From Larimichthys crocea (lineage: Eukaryota > Chordata > Actinopteri > Sciaenidae), in the NCBI RefSeq assembly GCF_000972845.2, contig NC_040028.1, positions 10,300,038 through 10,364,037 of the forward strand: DNA of 64,000 nt, read 5' to 3'. Positions within the stretch are counted from its first letter, which is position 1. The number at the start of each line of letters is the position of its first letter. The notes below the pieces were generated by a model. That model worked only from the letters and a program-made list of their open reading frames with translations, was not told the DNA's origin and did no database searches. Below are positions 13,501-26,400 of this stretch, piece by piece. Made by a program: the position numbers and the translations under genes.

Positions 13501-14810
13501 GGTGCAGTGGCTGCATTTGTAATGTCCTGAGAGCTCTCAGTGGGTATCAAATGCAACAAAAGAAAATGTTTGCATAGTTTCAATGCATCCAGTTTTCATC
13601 TTTGTGTTTCAGTCCACTCAGCCATTCAAATGGACCTTCTTCTGTCCAAATACAGCATCATGAAAATAATCTTATTTTAACATTTGTTACATACAATATT
13701 TGATACGAAAGCACAACTTTTCAGCTGAAAAATCATCTATACATAAGTATACGTATACATCAGTCAGCCATTGTTTCTGCCTCAACTGACATGGGAGAAA
13801 TTATTTAGCATTCAACAGCAACTGCTGACATTCAGATATGGACTATTTCTCAAAAGACAATAAATAAATAACTAAAATAAATAAAGTATTAAAAAAGAAT
13901 GAAGGCAGAGTCAGAAAAAAAGATCCTTCCTTTTTAACTGTAGACACCGAGGATGCCAACTTTCCTCCCTCCAATTTTAAGACCCGTGTGTTGCAGCTAT
14001 TGAACTGTGGCACTTAGTGTCTTAAGTCAACACTAAGTAAGCTACACTGCTGGTGTTTATGCCGCCTTGACCTTCCTTGTAAGTAAAAGATAGAGTAAGA
14101 AAAAAGACAGACATTAGAAAGGCAGGCAGTAGAAAGCATGTGGTAGCTGGAATAATCGATAACTCATACCATACTGGACTTGTAGTTCAAGAAAAAAATA
14201 AATAAATAAACAAAATAGAAATATGAAGAGCGAGGTTAAGGGAGAAGAAGTGTCTTGAATATCTCATATTACAGTATGCCGCTAACCACAACATCATTGA
14301 TCAGCTCGTGGAGCATTATGTTTCAGGAACATTTATGTTGAACCTGACTGAGATCACAGTGTTCTTTTGAGAAGTCTGGCCTCATTTTGGTAGCAATAGG
14401 TTGTCCACAAAGCATCACAGGAAATGGGTTCCTACCAAGTATACTCACAGCTTGAAATTCTCCTGCTGAAATGATGTCTATACTGCTCAGATATCATTAC
14501 CAGCAGGCTGAGGCCATTCACCTGTTTAACAGGCCCTGTAGAACACGAACATTGATTTGTCAACTAAAGTTGTTGACAGCGCTATATATAATTTCATTGC
14601 CATTTCATTTCGTTGCCTCATGTTTACCTATCTTGTACTTAACCTGCAGCCTGAGATAATATCCTAAGGGGATAAATAAACTCATATTGCACAGGAGTAT
14701 AAAACTATTCCACTATCATTATTAAGAAACTTTTGCGTTTTTTTAAAGCTTTTTATGTTGGGAGACGTGGAAGATGTTCAAATTCTGCTACAAGTAAAGA
14801 AAATACTATA
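10500..14810. other. Intronic DNA without recognised genes
   Basis: AT-rich unique sequence with A/T homopolymers (for example near 10785, 10928 and 11718) and no transposon ends that I recognise. Frames here are all under 100 codons and share no features with known families. Confidence 0.6.
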
Positions 14811-14812
14811 TA

Positions 14813-15387
14813 CAGTGGTCCCTCGTTTATCGCGGGGGATACGTTCTAAAAATAACCCGCAATAGACGAAATCCGCAAAGTAATCACTTTATTTTTTACA
14901 ATTATCATATATATTTTAAGGCCGTAAAACCCCTAACCACACACTTTTATACACGTTTCTCAGACAGGGATTAAAATTTTCTGACATTTCTCTCTTATTT
15001 AAACACTCTCAAAGTTCAAACTTTCGCAGATTTAACACAAATAAGTACAATACTGTATTAGTAAATGAAACCAAAAATCAAAACCTGTTTTTTAAGCCCA
15101 AACATTTTTAACAAATTTAATTTTAATTATCAATCTACAAGGTTTGACACAGAAGTTATTACCAGTAACACTTCACAGTTCCTCTGACGGTTCCTCTTTG
15201 TCCTGGCACCGCATTTTGTACAGTACTCCCTTAGCTAATCAGGACGCAGAACACATGTCTTGGTTCTCCCTTAGCCAATCAGGACGCCGAACACAACACA
15301 AAAAAAAACCATGCAAAATAACACTAAAAAAATCTGCGAAACAGCGAGACCGCGAAAGGTGAACCGCGTTATAGTGAGGGACAACTG
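14813..15387. mobile_element. Tigger/pogo-like non-autonomous DNA transposon (MITE)
   Basis: The left end reads CAGTGGTCCCTCGTTTATCG. The right end, reverse-complemented, reads CAGTTGTCCCTCACTATAAC. These are imperfect terminal inverted repeats. The element is flanked by TA on both sides (14811-14812 and 15388-15389), the target duplication made by Tc1/mariner/pogo transposases. The text just inside the left end (GCGGGGGATACGTTC) is very close to vertebrate Tigger elements. At 575 bp with no transposase frame, it is a deleted, non-autonomous copy. Inside, a 29-bp unit is present twice, at 15226-15254 and 15266-15294, with two mismatches. The call as pogo/Tigger rests on the terminal sequence and TA duplication. 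Confidence 0.88.
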
Positions 15388-16552
15388 TAAGCCATTGTAG
15401 CTAAATAAAAGGAACAAAATCACCCGAAGAAAAGTCCCATTTTCATTTGAATGCTCTCTTCAGAGAAATCCCATCTGTATGTAGGCTAGCTGTATTAACT
15501 AGATGTAGCTACAGTATCTGCCCAAAATCAAACGTGCTTCAACAACCTGAATCCTTCATCCTTATTCTTCCTCAAACTACAAAAATATCATTAGGTAGCC
15601 TTGTAGTTCCCTGATGCATTTTCCCCAAAAAAAAAAAAAAACAACAACATATTTTTCAGCACTACCACTGATATAGTCAGTGGAGGAGCAGAAATTTCAC
15701 ATAAAAAAAAAAAAAGTTAACACCATATTTTGGTGTTTACTGAGGAGAATAAATATACACAAATAGCCTTCCACCCCATCTGTCACTGCGGGAAATTTTC
15801 ATCAGGCTACATCTAGAATCATCAAATGTACTGTGGTGATTTATTCCCCAGAATGGAGTTTGTCCACTCTAGCCACTTTGTTGTATTAAGTGATTTACTT
15901 TCTTTTCAGGTAAGACCTGGTTTGCACTGCAGTTGTGTTATTGATTAGGCACAGACAATTCCAGCAGGCTCTGACCCAGCCATTGTACACTGTCGCAAAA
16001 GATCTTCCTCTAAATTATCGAGTTTATCTGTCCCTGAGAAGTATATGTTCAGATGCCAAACACACACACACACATGCACACACTGTACAAATACATACTG
16101 TGTGTTGGTTTAATGCAAGTGGGCAGGTCTATACTAAGACTATATCGATTTCTTTTCACAGGTGAACTTTCGTTAAACACAGTAATAAAAATACACAATT
16201 TAGTCAGATTTTTGAACATTCTTTGGATTGAGATTTTTCCATAAATGTGATTGCTTGCTGCTCGATAAAGTTTTGTTTCTCGTGTTTGTATCCATGACCC
16301 TAACCTAATGTTAACATTCATGTCACAAGCTCTTCAAGTTCATCATTCTGCTTAAAGAGCTGCAACCTGCTTCCTATCCGCTTTGATTACTCACACAACA
16401 AGCATCATTCACAGCCCTGACACTTCACATGGCAATGTTCGCATGCAGCCTCACAGCTAGCACAAAGGTCAAACTCCTTTGACTTAAGAGTTTTAAAGAC
16501 GGAACAGCAGGGCTTTGAGTAGTCTGTTGGCAAAAAAATGGAAAGAGAGACC

Positions 16553-16584
16553 AAAAAAAGAAAGAAAGAAAGAAAGAAAAGAAA
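16553..16584. repeat. (GAAA)n tetranucleotide repeat
   Basis: A-rich start, then about six GAAA units. Confidence 0.9.
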
Positions 16585-17558
16585 TTTAATCTATCAACCA
16601 CGTCATCTCATCTTGAAAATCACAGCACCTGCTGTGGAGCTCGGCATTCGCAAGACATCAGAAAGACAAATGCTGGAGTGGCGTCTATCTGACAGAATGC
16701 CCTGAGGCCTCCAGAGTGTCTAAAAGCGCAAGAGAAAGAGAGATATAGCGGGGAGTGGATAGAGATACTCTTTAGCTGAAAAAGTCAAGTCACTTGGAGA
16801 AGACAGACAGTGGTATAAAACAAAATCTCTTGCCCTTTAAAGAAAGATGTAGCATTTGCATACAGCAAATCTGCTTTACACATTGCTTCACACAAACTGT
16901 TGTTCACCAGCTAGTAGCTTATGTTGCCTGTCTGAGGTTTTCAGAGTTCTTTCGCCGTTGAAACAGCTGCCTGTTGTGGCTGGAAACAATGCCATGAGAG
17001 CACTGGGAGAGAAACAAAACAGAATAGTTGCAGGACAGAAAATCCAAATAATGAGCTGAAGGAAATTGCTCATGGGAATCATTGTTAATACAAAAGTCTT
17101 GATTATAGCTGCTTTAAAGAAGTGAGTTAAGAACAGAAATGTCTGTATCAATGTATAAACATCATCACTGGCTAAACCCATCTTTTGTATGAGATGCTGA
17201 CCTCCTGAGGCTGATCCCTGGAGAGGTGAACAAGTAGGGCTGTGGAGCTGACAGGGAATGGGAATTAAAACACTGAAACCCAGAAACAGATTTCTGGCCA
17301 GTGTCATGGTGTCCCACAGGTGCATGTAGCTTTTCATATTACACTACATACACTATGAGTGTTTCACTAGAGGAAATAAAATGTCTCACAGCCCATCCAA
17401 TAACACCAGAGACGTATTACTTTAATTGTTACCATGCGTCGGTAAAGGGTTAGCAGGGTGACACAGATGGGCCAGATTTATTGGAGCAAAGTGAGAAGAT
17501 GAGGAACTTGCAGTATACAGATGACTTTTAGCTGTTCACACCTCTCACTATGTTCTAT

Positions 17559-17588
17559 TGTGTGTGTGTGTGTGCGTGTGTGTGTGTG
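17559..17588. repeat. (TG)15 microsatellite, one interruption
   Basis: TG run with a single T-to-C change at 17575. Confidence 0.94.
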
Positions 17589-17997
17589 AAATAAGGTCTT
17601 TTATTGTTATGTTATTGAGAAATGTGATTACATATGTTGAGATTCTGAAAGTACAGATTCAATCTGTTTCATTGTGTATTTTTCAAGGGAGGGTTGTGTC
17701 GTGCACTTGCATGTCTGTATGGGATACATGTGTTATATTAGGTGAGACTAGACAGATAAGGAATAAGGAATGTGTGAGGGAATGAAACAAGGGGGGGTAT
17801 CAATCTCACCGTAATCATAATTGTATGTTTTCTTTCCTTTTTTCGTGTCTGTGTGTATGTCATCTATTTGAACCTGCTTCAAGGACACTGGCCTTTTCTC
17901 ATCTTGAACCACTCCCAGACCCTTTGGGATGGAGTCTATCCACTGAGGGGTGGCACACTTTGTTTTCTTTTTGTTGTTGATATTTCTTTTTTATTAT

Positions 17998-18000
<3 letters not shown>

Positions 18001-18032
<32 letters not shown>

Positions 18033-18042
18033 TTTTTTTTTT
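18001..18042. repeat. Poly-T tract (T31-G-T10)
   Basis: A 31-base T run, one G, then ten more T. It lies just upstream of the LINE tail and may be part of that element's 3' UTR. Confidence 0.9.
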
Positions 18043-18049
18043 GTGTTTC

Positions 18050-18136
18050 AAATGTTTTATGCTGTTTTTAAATGTGATGTGTACGGTGACCTTGAGTGTC
18101 AGAAAGGCGCCTTCAAATAAAATTTATTATTATTAT
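18050..18136 (+). mobile_element. 3' end of an L2-type LINE retrotransposon
   Basis: The stretch has the sequence order common at teleost L2-clade LINE 3' ends: GTACGGTGACCTTGAGTGTC, then GAAAGGCGCCTTC, then AAATAAAATTT, then an (ATT)n tail. The tail is cut by the assembly gap at 18137. Only the 3' end is recognisable. The upstream poly-T and the text to about 17850 may be degenerate 3' UTR, but I cannot fix the 5' boundary. No reverse transcriptase frame is present, as expected for a 5'-truncated insertion. Assignment to L2 rests on my memory of the tail family. Confidence 0.72.
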
Positions 18137-18146
18137 NNNNNNNNNN
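18137..18146. other. Assembly gap of 10 N
   Basis: Exactly ten N bases interrupt the ATT tail of the LINE. The number is likely a placeholder, so true length here is unknown. Confidence 0.99.
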
Positions 18147-18149
18147 ATT

Positions 18150-20214
18150 TTGTAACGTGTCTATAGTAAGGAAGCTTGTTTTGCCATTTGCTAGTTTCTA
18201 ACTTTTACCAAGAGAAATATCAGGCATGGGTTTTAGCCTTTCTTGATGAATGGGCATGGTATTTTTATTGAGAGTAGTGATTCATTCATTTATTTTTTTC
18301 CATGGTTATACTCTTGATTTGGTGATTGATGTTGAGTAATTTTTCAGTTGAGCAGAAATATTTTTTTTATTTTCATATATTTGGTTGTGGATTTTAGGCT
18401 ACCACCAAGAAAACATTCTTATTCAAGGTTTTTGTCAGGATAGGCACTACTCTGGTGGTGGCTCCTCTCAGATTTAAAAGTGAATTGCTCCTATAAACTA
18501 AAGTCTGGTTTGCTCGTCTAATAACTGGTTTGAACTGTTGTCCCGCACCTGATTAACAAGATAGTCAGTCATAGTTTAGGATACTTAGGTGGTACCTGGT
18601 GTAGCCAATCAGATTTTATGTGTGGCCCATGGAACTCCCTGAACACACCCCTGTGTCTAAATTTGCAACTCCATTTTGTGGTTGGAAGAGTTGTCTATAG
18701 GGGAAATAAAGACCTTATCGTTTAAGTTTGTAAATTGTAGAATGTGATTAATTCATTTGGAAGGCTCAGGTACATTACCAGTTAGTTTGTGATTTGTTTT
18801 GGGATTTAAGCTGTAGGTTTGCAATAAATGGCTGATTTCCAACTTCTGGATTGTGTCTTTTAAGCCAAACAGGGAAGAATTAACAAGGTGTTAGTGTTGA
18901 CTTAGCATTTTTATTTATTTTTTTTACTTAAGACCCTAGTAATATCCGCAACTTTGAAAGGTGGAAAGTCCAAATTACTATTTTCAATGAGAAAATATAG
19001 GAAAAAAAAGTGTGCAACTTTGTCTGGCTCCCCAGCAAAGTGTGAACGTCTGAGAGGTCACCAAATAATAGCAACTGTGACACTTGTAAATGGGGTAACT
19101 CATTTGTAATGAAACTGCACACCATATAGTTCCTTGCTTGAAACTTACTCTCCAGTAATGGCTGTCTCAGCAGTCTCACATTTATTAGATATCCGGATAT
19201 AACACTAAACTTGTAGGACTTTTTAACACAATGTATTCCCTTGGCTAAGTGTATAAAATGTCTAATTAACTTGAAAACCATATTTTTCTAACACTACCCT
19301 ATAATGAGGTTTTTGTTTTGTTTTGTTTTTTTTCTTTTTTTAATCCTCATTCCGTTAAGTTTTAATTAACACAACTAGGATTCAGGGTCCTTTAATGACA
19401 TCGCTTGGAGGAGACATTCATACTCATTAACAATCAATAACTCTTGGACAAAATGAGAAGTGAGCAGGATGGTCTCAAGCACTGGAGTAGGCATAGTGAG
19501 AAGGTGTGCATGGATGTTATTTCCTTTTTAAAATGTAGAGCATCCAACATGGAGAGCATGCAAAATTAAGATATCAAAGCTTGTTTTGACACAACATTTG
19601 TTTTCCAGTGAATAAGGCTGAACCTTTTGCTCATACAACTGCTCACACACACAACTCCTTTAAGCATGATGTGACTCATGAAACAAACCGGTTTTTTGAA
19701 GCCACTAGTAATTTATAGTGAAAATGACAACATTAGCACATGATCATAATTCAAATTTAATGACCAGGATGATCTAAATTATATGCTATTAGCACGGTAA
19801 AGTTACTCCCAGTCCTGACAAGCACACATGGAGCTTTCCAAGAAATGTTGTATTGGCCTCATCTGGGAATGTCTAGTCCTATATGTACAACTTCTATTTT
19901 GACAAGGATTTATACTTGTACTCTTGAGAAAAATGACACACGACAGTTGCTTATACTCCTGACTTAATTGTCCTAAAACATTCCCATATGCATCTTGTTA
20001 TTAAAGTATCCTGCCTTCAATGGGCAGACCTGAATTTCTTTCTGGCTGCAGCACTGTAGCAATAGTATCACGATAAGAAGGCCAAATATCTCTGTATAGT
20101 CCCAATGATGTAAACTCATGACTTTGGCCCAGTTTAAGGGCTAAGAGTGACAATCATGAGGCCATGTATTCTAATAGCTGTCCATGTGCTGACAGAATCA
20201 GGCTGCCCATTCCC
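18150..20214. other. Intronic DNA without recognised genes
   Basis: T-rich unique sequence. A 117-codon minus-strand frame (18928-19281) shows no recognisable domain. I see no transposon ends. Confidence 0.55.
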
Positions 20215-20345
20215 TCACCACAGTGCGGACCCTTGATCCTGACACGTATTAATATTCACACGGCGAGCGTAATTGATGCGATTACTTTTTTCACACACAC
20301 GTTAGTCAAATATGTTAATTCAACGCAAAGACATCAAATGTAGAG
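20215..20345. promoter_or_regulatory. Candidate conserved non-coding element
   Basis: Non-repetitive, better-balanced stretch with clustered homeodomain-type sites: CGTATTAATATTC, then GCGTAATTGATGCGATTAC, then GTTAATTC. Such clusters are usual in developmental enhancers inside long introns. Conservation was not tested, so the call is by appearance only. Confidence 0.3.
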
Positions 20346-20622
20346 GCAGATGACCTAAAGGCAGTCATCACCATGGGACCTTCTGTGCCAAAAGAAAACT
20401 CTCGATTTGTATTTCTGCCTCTCTGTCTTCCCTCTTTGTGCATCTTTGTCCTTTAATGCGGGTATCAGTAGTAAGACATGTTATTTTTGCTGTTAGCAGA
20501 TAAAGGGCTGTATCTGTGAAAAGACTAATGCCATTGAGTCTTGAGTAAGAATATATACCATAATTAAATACCATGAATGTTGTTTCATATGTTTTTGTTC
20601 AGGCCTCTTTGTGTCAGATATT

Positions 20623-20813
20623 TTTGTTGGCCTTTTCAAGCTTCATTTTTCGATAGAGACAGCTGAAGAGTGACAGGAAATGTGGGGAGAGAGAGACGGG
20701 GAATGACATGCGGGAAAGAGCCACAGGTCGGATTCGAACCCTGGGCTTCAGCATCAAGGACCGAGCCTTCGCACATGGGGCGGCTGCTCTACCAACTGAG
20801 CTAAACGCCACCC
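20623..20813 (-). mobile_element. tRNA-derived SINE with target-site duplication
   Basis: On the minus strand the element begins with a tRNA-like head containing an RNA polymerase III A box (TAGCTCAGTTGG, complement of 20792-20803) and B box (GGTTCGAATCC, complement of 20730-20740), about 50 bases apart. A tRNA-unrelated body with CCCGCATGTCATTCCCCG and CTCTCTCTCC follows, a sequence common in percomorph SINEs. Near-identical 16-bp direct repeats flank it (20607-20622 and 20814-20829, one mismatch), proving insertion by target-primed reverse transcription. It is about 190 bp. It is not a functional tRNA, because the head does not fold into a full cloverleaf without mismatches and continues into the body. 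Confidence 0.92.
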
Positions 20814-20829
20814 CTTTGTGTTAGATATT

Positions 20830-23110
20830 GAACTGTTAATCATGCACATTCAAGATTCACTCTTTATACATCTGGTTAAATATGTTTTGACTATATTATT
20901 ATTAATTGTTTCATGTTATTTACAACTCTTTTGGGTAATTCTGATACTTCTTAGATAGATTTTGTTATACCTTGTTGTCTTTTCTCCCACTCTTTGGGAT
21001 TGATGACCTTTTTATTACGTTTTCCTCTTGCGTTTTTAATCACTTTGAGATGTTTATCACCTTGGGTAAATTGGATGGTTAACCACACGTCATTGTAGAA
21101 CATATCAGTCTATAAACAGTATGGGTGTGGTGACAATTGTGTTAACTTTTTTGACAGTGACTAACACCCAGATGTGGTTCAGAGTCAGGACAGAGACGCT
21201 GCTTCTTTTGTCAGTGCTAAATTTAACTGCAATAGCTCACTTTATCCTTAAATCTTATAGTCTTGGATCAATAGGTGCATTATTAAATGTATTTCTTTAA
21301 ATATTTACAGTACTGTCAGAAGCATATATCAAACATTCATAAAACTAGTCACAGAGACTAGGTAGTTGCACTACACAGTTTTATTATTACCATGCAGTTG
21401 ATGCCCCTTTTGTCCCCACTACGCCCACCAAGCTTCCCTCTGATCTAATTGTCCTGAATGTTGCATATTCTTGAATATATTTTCCATCGTCTTATACTGT
21501 ATGTCTGTCCATCTGTCTGTATGTTGCCCTCCTTCTCTCTTAGGAGATGGTAATGGGATCTTAGCAGAAGTCTGATTAAAAGGACACTTCCTCCTTGGAG
21601 ACCACCCGACAGTTTCCCTTTTTTCTTCCCCTCTCTTCCTCAGAGCGTCAGAAACCTTGGTTATGGGAACAGAAGGGCCTGATAGCAGGCTCACGCAGTG
21701 CAAGCTAATTAAATTAAGCCTCCTTTAATAAAAGAGGAAGTGAACTTAACGCTTTTATCCCAACTCTGCCATCAAAGGAAGAGGAAAAATAAGGCAGCAA
21801 AGGGAAAAAACACACAACCTGAAGATATGAATTTCTTCCTGTTACGTTACATTCACGCTACCCCTGAGCCATGTTCAACCTCGTGCGGGGGAAAAAAATA
21901 AAAGAGAAGTAAATTGTTTTTTAAAGAGTGAAGAGACCAGAACTCTGGAGAAACCATTACAAACTTTTCTCGTCTCGCGGATCTGGGTTGTCTTTGTAGT
22001 TACATTTGTGTGTGTGGCTGGAAACTCATCACATCCCCCTGCCTTTGGGGTGCACATGTGTTTGCTCTGGATTGACACTTACTGTATTGAGAATGGAATG
22101 TGTTGGAGGCACTTCTCCACCCTTATGTCACAGAGCACACTAAATTCTGCCTGTTTTAATTACAGCTCGATGCTGTCTGCGCACTTAATACTGCATAGCA
22201 GCTCCTGCTGTTTTTAGGTTGACGAGTTTGTGTCAAAGGGGTTTTCAGCATTTCATAGAAAGAAATGCAGAGTAAAAATGTATTGAAACCTAATACAAAT
22301 CCTTTAATCTAACTAAGGAGAAAATACAAGTTGGGCATGTGGTGCCTATGGTGGCCTGAAGAATAGACATAAGAACTTGTGTGAAACGAAGAATTTAGTG
22401 TATTCACTGTATTACAGGGGGAAATGCCCTTTTAACCTGTAGCTATGAGAACTAGAAGTATGCCCTTTACCACTTGGCAGTTTGCTTTCATATTCTGAAT
22501 CTTTTCAGTGAAGTAAAAGGCTTCTGGACTTAAGTCCGACTCCATCACTTTACATATCTGGGAAGGAGGAAATGAAAGGTACTGCAGCGGGGCAAAGGCC
22601 AGAAGGAGAAAGTCAAAGGGATTATCATAAATTTACATGACCAAACTCTCCGCTTTGTATGCAGCAAGATTGGAAATCTGTGAAGAGTAGAAAACAAGTC
22701 AAATATAGGTGTGTCTAATATATATGGCTAAGCAACAGAAAATAATCAATCCAATCCAGGGTTTGATGTCCATTTAACAAACAATTGAAAGCAAAAATCC
22801 CATTTCCTTTCATTTCCATGAGTCAAATACCCGCTGAATACATACCATGGTATATCCGGTCAGCGGGAGATGTTTGACACTGGTCATAAGCTAGAGAAGG
22901 AAGTGCTGTTCTGCTTTGGTTCAACAGGCCAAAGACAGAACGAGAGAGAGAGAAGTAGGGAGAAAGAGAAAGACGAGAAAAGGAGCCTCTCCTCTCATCC
23001 TCATTATGTAAACGAGGTGCATGACTGTTCAGTGGGTCCCTCGAGAGTTAATTACCAGTGGCTTCTCAGCCTAATTGGCTGAAACTAAAGAATTTGCCAT
23101 TTCTTATTCC
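20830..23110. other. Intronic DNA, little recognised
   Basis: Unique sequence with no transposon ends or exons that I recognise. Within it, about 21675-21750 has AGCTAATTAAATTAAGCC followed by CCTTTAATAAAAG, a homeodomain-rich patch that may be regulatory. Confidence 0.5.
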
Positions 23111-23166
23111 CATGCTCACTCTTCCCTACACCGCCCCCCCCTCTCTCTCTTATTTTGTCTTTCTCT

Positions 23167-23171
<5 letters not shown>

Positions 23172-23210
<39 letters not shown>
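23172..23210. repeat. (TC)n microsatellite
   Basis: 39-bp uninterrupted TC run inside a pyrimidine-rich region (about 23137-23235). Confidence 0.95.
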
Positions 23211-23214
<4 letters not shown>

Positions 23215-23299
23215 CTCCACCTCTCTCTCACAAACACATTTCCCCTCTCCCGCTTTTCAACCTGTTTCCTTGTTTTCTCCTCTCTCCCTCCTAACCGTC

Positions 23300-23450
23300 G
23301 GCCTTCCAGCTTAGCTTCATGCCAGTCGAAAATCTGGCACTGATGCTTAATTTGAGCATCTGCTCCAGCTGGCAGTGGATAAGCAGATTTTTACATTGCT
23401 AATTCCAGCTATTTGGCTAGACTAATCACTACTGGATAAAGAAGAGAAAC
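23300..23450. promoter_or_regulatory. Candidate conserved non-coding element
   Basis: Non-repetitive segment between simple repeats, with CTTAATTTGAGC, GCTAATTCCAGC and GACTAATCACTACTGG, a run of homeodomain-type cores. Conservation untested. Confidence 0.27.
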
Positions 23451-26400
23451 AGGGGCTGAGACGTGCCCATCACTTAGAAACAAAAAAAGAGATAGTGAGA
23501 GTTGGCATCTCATCTATTTCTAAATTGATGCAAATTAAATTCAAAAAGACATGGATAACAAGTTTGAAGTATATGAAAGTGGGCAATACTGTGAGGAAAT
23601 ATTAATAAAACAGGGCAGGCGAGGAGAGGAACCGAGGGATCCAGAAGGCTTTGATTTTCATAGGACAGAGCAAAGTAACCAAAAGCTATTTTGGACATGC
23701 CATCCACAAATAAATACACATACTCGCTTTCTCTTACTCTTTCTCACTTTCTTTACTCTTAATTTATCTGATGTGACTTTGCAAGTCATCAAAGTTAATA
23801 TATGCATCGAGATACTGCAGCTTCAGCTATCATATTCAGGGCTGACACGCCTTGTGGATAACTGATGTGACAGCCAACCCCCCATTCTGGTCTAATGAAA
23901 TTTGAATGAAGTCACCAGCATAAGCCAGATGTTTCCAGCCTGACTATTGTTCTAGGGAACAAAACGAAATATTTTTGACCAGAGAATAAAAAATAAAAAA
24001 AATCATATTTTAAGATGCCAAATTGCAAAGTCATAAACATCAAATCTATCCTGATTTTTGTTCCAAATAGGGAAAAGGGAAAATGCAGAATCCTACTGCG
24101 CGAGCAGAGCAGCGCCAGGTGAGAGTGACTGGCACATCTGCATCCAGTTAGATAATCACTCTCCCTTCTTAACACAGTAATGTGCTGGACCAAGGGAGAG
24201 GAGCAGTCGGAGCCCAGAGAAGCCTGTGTGTGTCTACTGTTGCAAATAAATGAGTAATCAACAGTCATCTGAGAACGCCACACCTACATTTCCCATCATG
24301 TTTAGTTCATAAAAGCAGCAGAGTTTCAAGTTTATTTCTTCATTGTGTTGCAGAAACTAAGATGATAGCATTTAATTGCCCAACTCGATGTCCAAACTGT
24401 CATTTCAGTTTTTTCTGCTTTATTTATCTGCAACTTCTCAAATTTTAGTGGACAAAGGCAAAAATGAAAAAAAAAAAACAATAAATCAGAGGTGAAACAA
24501 GTACATAGGTGAAAATGAATTCAAAATGCAATTTTATAATAGTAAACCAGAGCCTGAGTGATAAATGTTTTGTAAATTAAATTGGAAGACAGTCAATTTA
24601 ATGTCCCTCCATTTGCTGGAGAATACAGAGACAGTCAGAAAGGCACTGAAGGACTTAACAGCACTTTTATATTGTATAACCACTGATCAGGCCCTGGCAG
24701 TGGTACGGACAAAATACGATTAGCTATGTTTGTAGTTCAAAGGCGCAGCACAAATTCTGGTTGCTCTGTGCAGGCATATCTGTACCTTCGCAGCTGTGTT
24801 TTTATAGATAACCGCCATATTCAATGTGTGCTGCACATAAATACTATTTATTCAGTGTAATGAGCAGATATTAAAGAGAAAATGAGAAACCATGAAAACA
24901 GAGGGGCACAGAAGAAAAGAATAGCAGAAAGAAATAATGATGATAAAGGTAGAATAAAGAGAAGAAAGAAGGACATTAAGCACAAGAAAGAGAGAGTTAT
25001 ATATTTTTTAAGAAATGTCATTAGTTTCTTTCTGTCTTTAAAGTGTCAGACAATCATCAGACTGTGCAGTGTCTCAGGAACCGTTCTATTCACACTGTTC
25101 CACAGCATTCTTACCCGAAACTGCTATATTAAGCAAGACAAAGAAATGACAATATTCATTCAGGTCCTTGATGTAGACTCCAGCAGATGCTGAAATGCAT
25201 TGAAAATGCAAAGAGGACCTGTACGACGCAGAAAAGGATGCTGTCCAAAGACAAGAAATGAAGGGTAACATTGCCTTTTAAAATCTTCAACCACTTTCAA
25301 CTGCAGTTCTAGGAAGAATATATTGTGTTGATTGTATTCTTTCATTAAATAATGTTGCTTAGTCAAGAGAAGCACACACTTCTCATGGGTTATGTTAGAG
25401 TTACACAAAAAATAGTCTGGCTAGTAGGCAGCATATTTTGACTTTCAAACAATGAGACAAGGTTGGGACCACTGACATGACCATTGGAGGCCAGATCACT
25501 CTGACATTGAACACTTTGACATGATTTGTTCCTAGTTTGGTCCTGGTTGGTTTTGAAGATTATAGGTTCAACTATAAACCTGTAGCAAATAAGTTACATT
25601 TAAAAAATCAGTTTACAATGAAGTGGAGCAGAAAATGCAAATATAGTTCATAATGACTATTAATTACAGAAATACATCAAAGATACAGAATTAATGTTTC
25701 ATCCTGTTTGTCTTCAATGTAACTTACAAGCCAAAATATTATACAGCTCACACTGGTCTCAGCTTCTACAGCATATTTTCTTCTTGCTTTATTGTGGTCC
25801 TGCCTGACACCCACTACAAATTGATATTGTCGATATTATGTTTTTGCAGTAAATAATGAGGCGCATTGATTTAATAAATAATGAATTAAATCGAAACATT
25901 ATTAATGAATTAATGACATTGAATTATGAAGATTCCAATAAGATTAAAAAGGACCTGGAACTGGGCCTGGAAGTCCATCTCCAAATCTGAGCGTGACCAT
26001 ATTTACCAATTGGAAATCACAAACAAAGAATGGCAAATTATGTTTCCATATATTTGATTCCTTAACTCAACTACTTTCCCCAGTAAATTGTGTTTACTGT
26101 TTTGTGTGTCTCTGCATATTAAAAAAATAATAATAATCTTACTTGATCGTTAATTCTAATTATGTTAAGAAAAGTCCCAAAGTATAAGTGACTCATACAG
26201 GCGAAGGGAAGTTCTATATAACACCTATATCATCAAGTTGGTTTGCATAGCTGAAAATCACCCAAAAAATGTCTCAAACATTTACAGGTTTCATTTCAAT
26301 GGCTGTCCTAACTTTGTCACCAGACAGGAGTTCAGTTATGTTCCTTCAGAGCAGATATTTGACAGTCATACTAAAGGAAGACGAATGAGATTTATCTTCT
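23451..26400. other. Intronic DNA without recognised genes
   Basis: AT-rich unique sequence. Frames at 23551-23865, 23912-24283 and 24882-25193 exceed 100 codons but carry no recognisable domains. Several A-rich low-complexity patches (for example 24464-24478). Confidence 0.55.

Larger units (their letters stand above)
15390..17990. other. Intronic DNA without recognised genes
   Basis: Unique sequence with poly-A tracts (15628-15641, 15703-15715), a short CA run at 16060-16074, a GAAA tract at 16553-16584 and a TG run at 17559-17588. A 149-codon minus-strand frame (16888-17337) has no recognisable domain or splice-site framing and is judged a chance ORF. Confidence 0.55.

Noticed and set aside
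16888..17337. 149-codon minus-strand ORF with hydrophobic stretches
   Set aside because: Hydrophobicity follows T-rich DNA on that strand. No family match or splice framing recognised.
20725..20810. Functional tRNA gene
   Set aside because: The head has A and B boxes, but it runs into a SINE body and sits inside target duplications.
20614..20811. 65-codon minus-strand ORF
   Set aside because: It is translation of the tRNA-derived SINE; the SSVGRA and VRIRPV words are the usual product of reading through tRNA A and B boxes.
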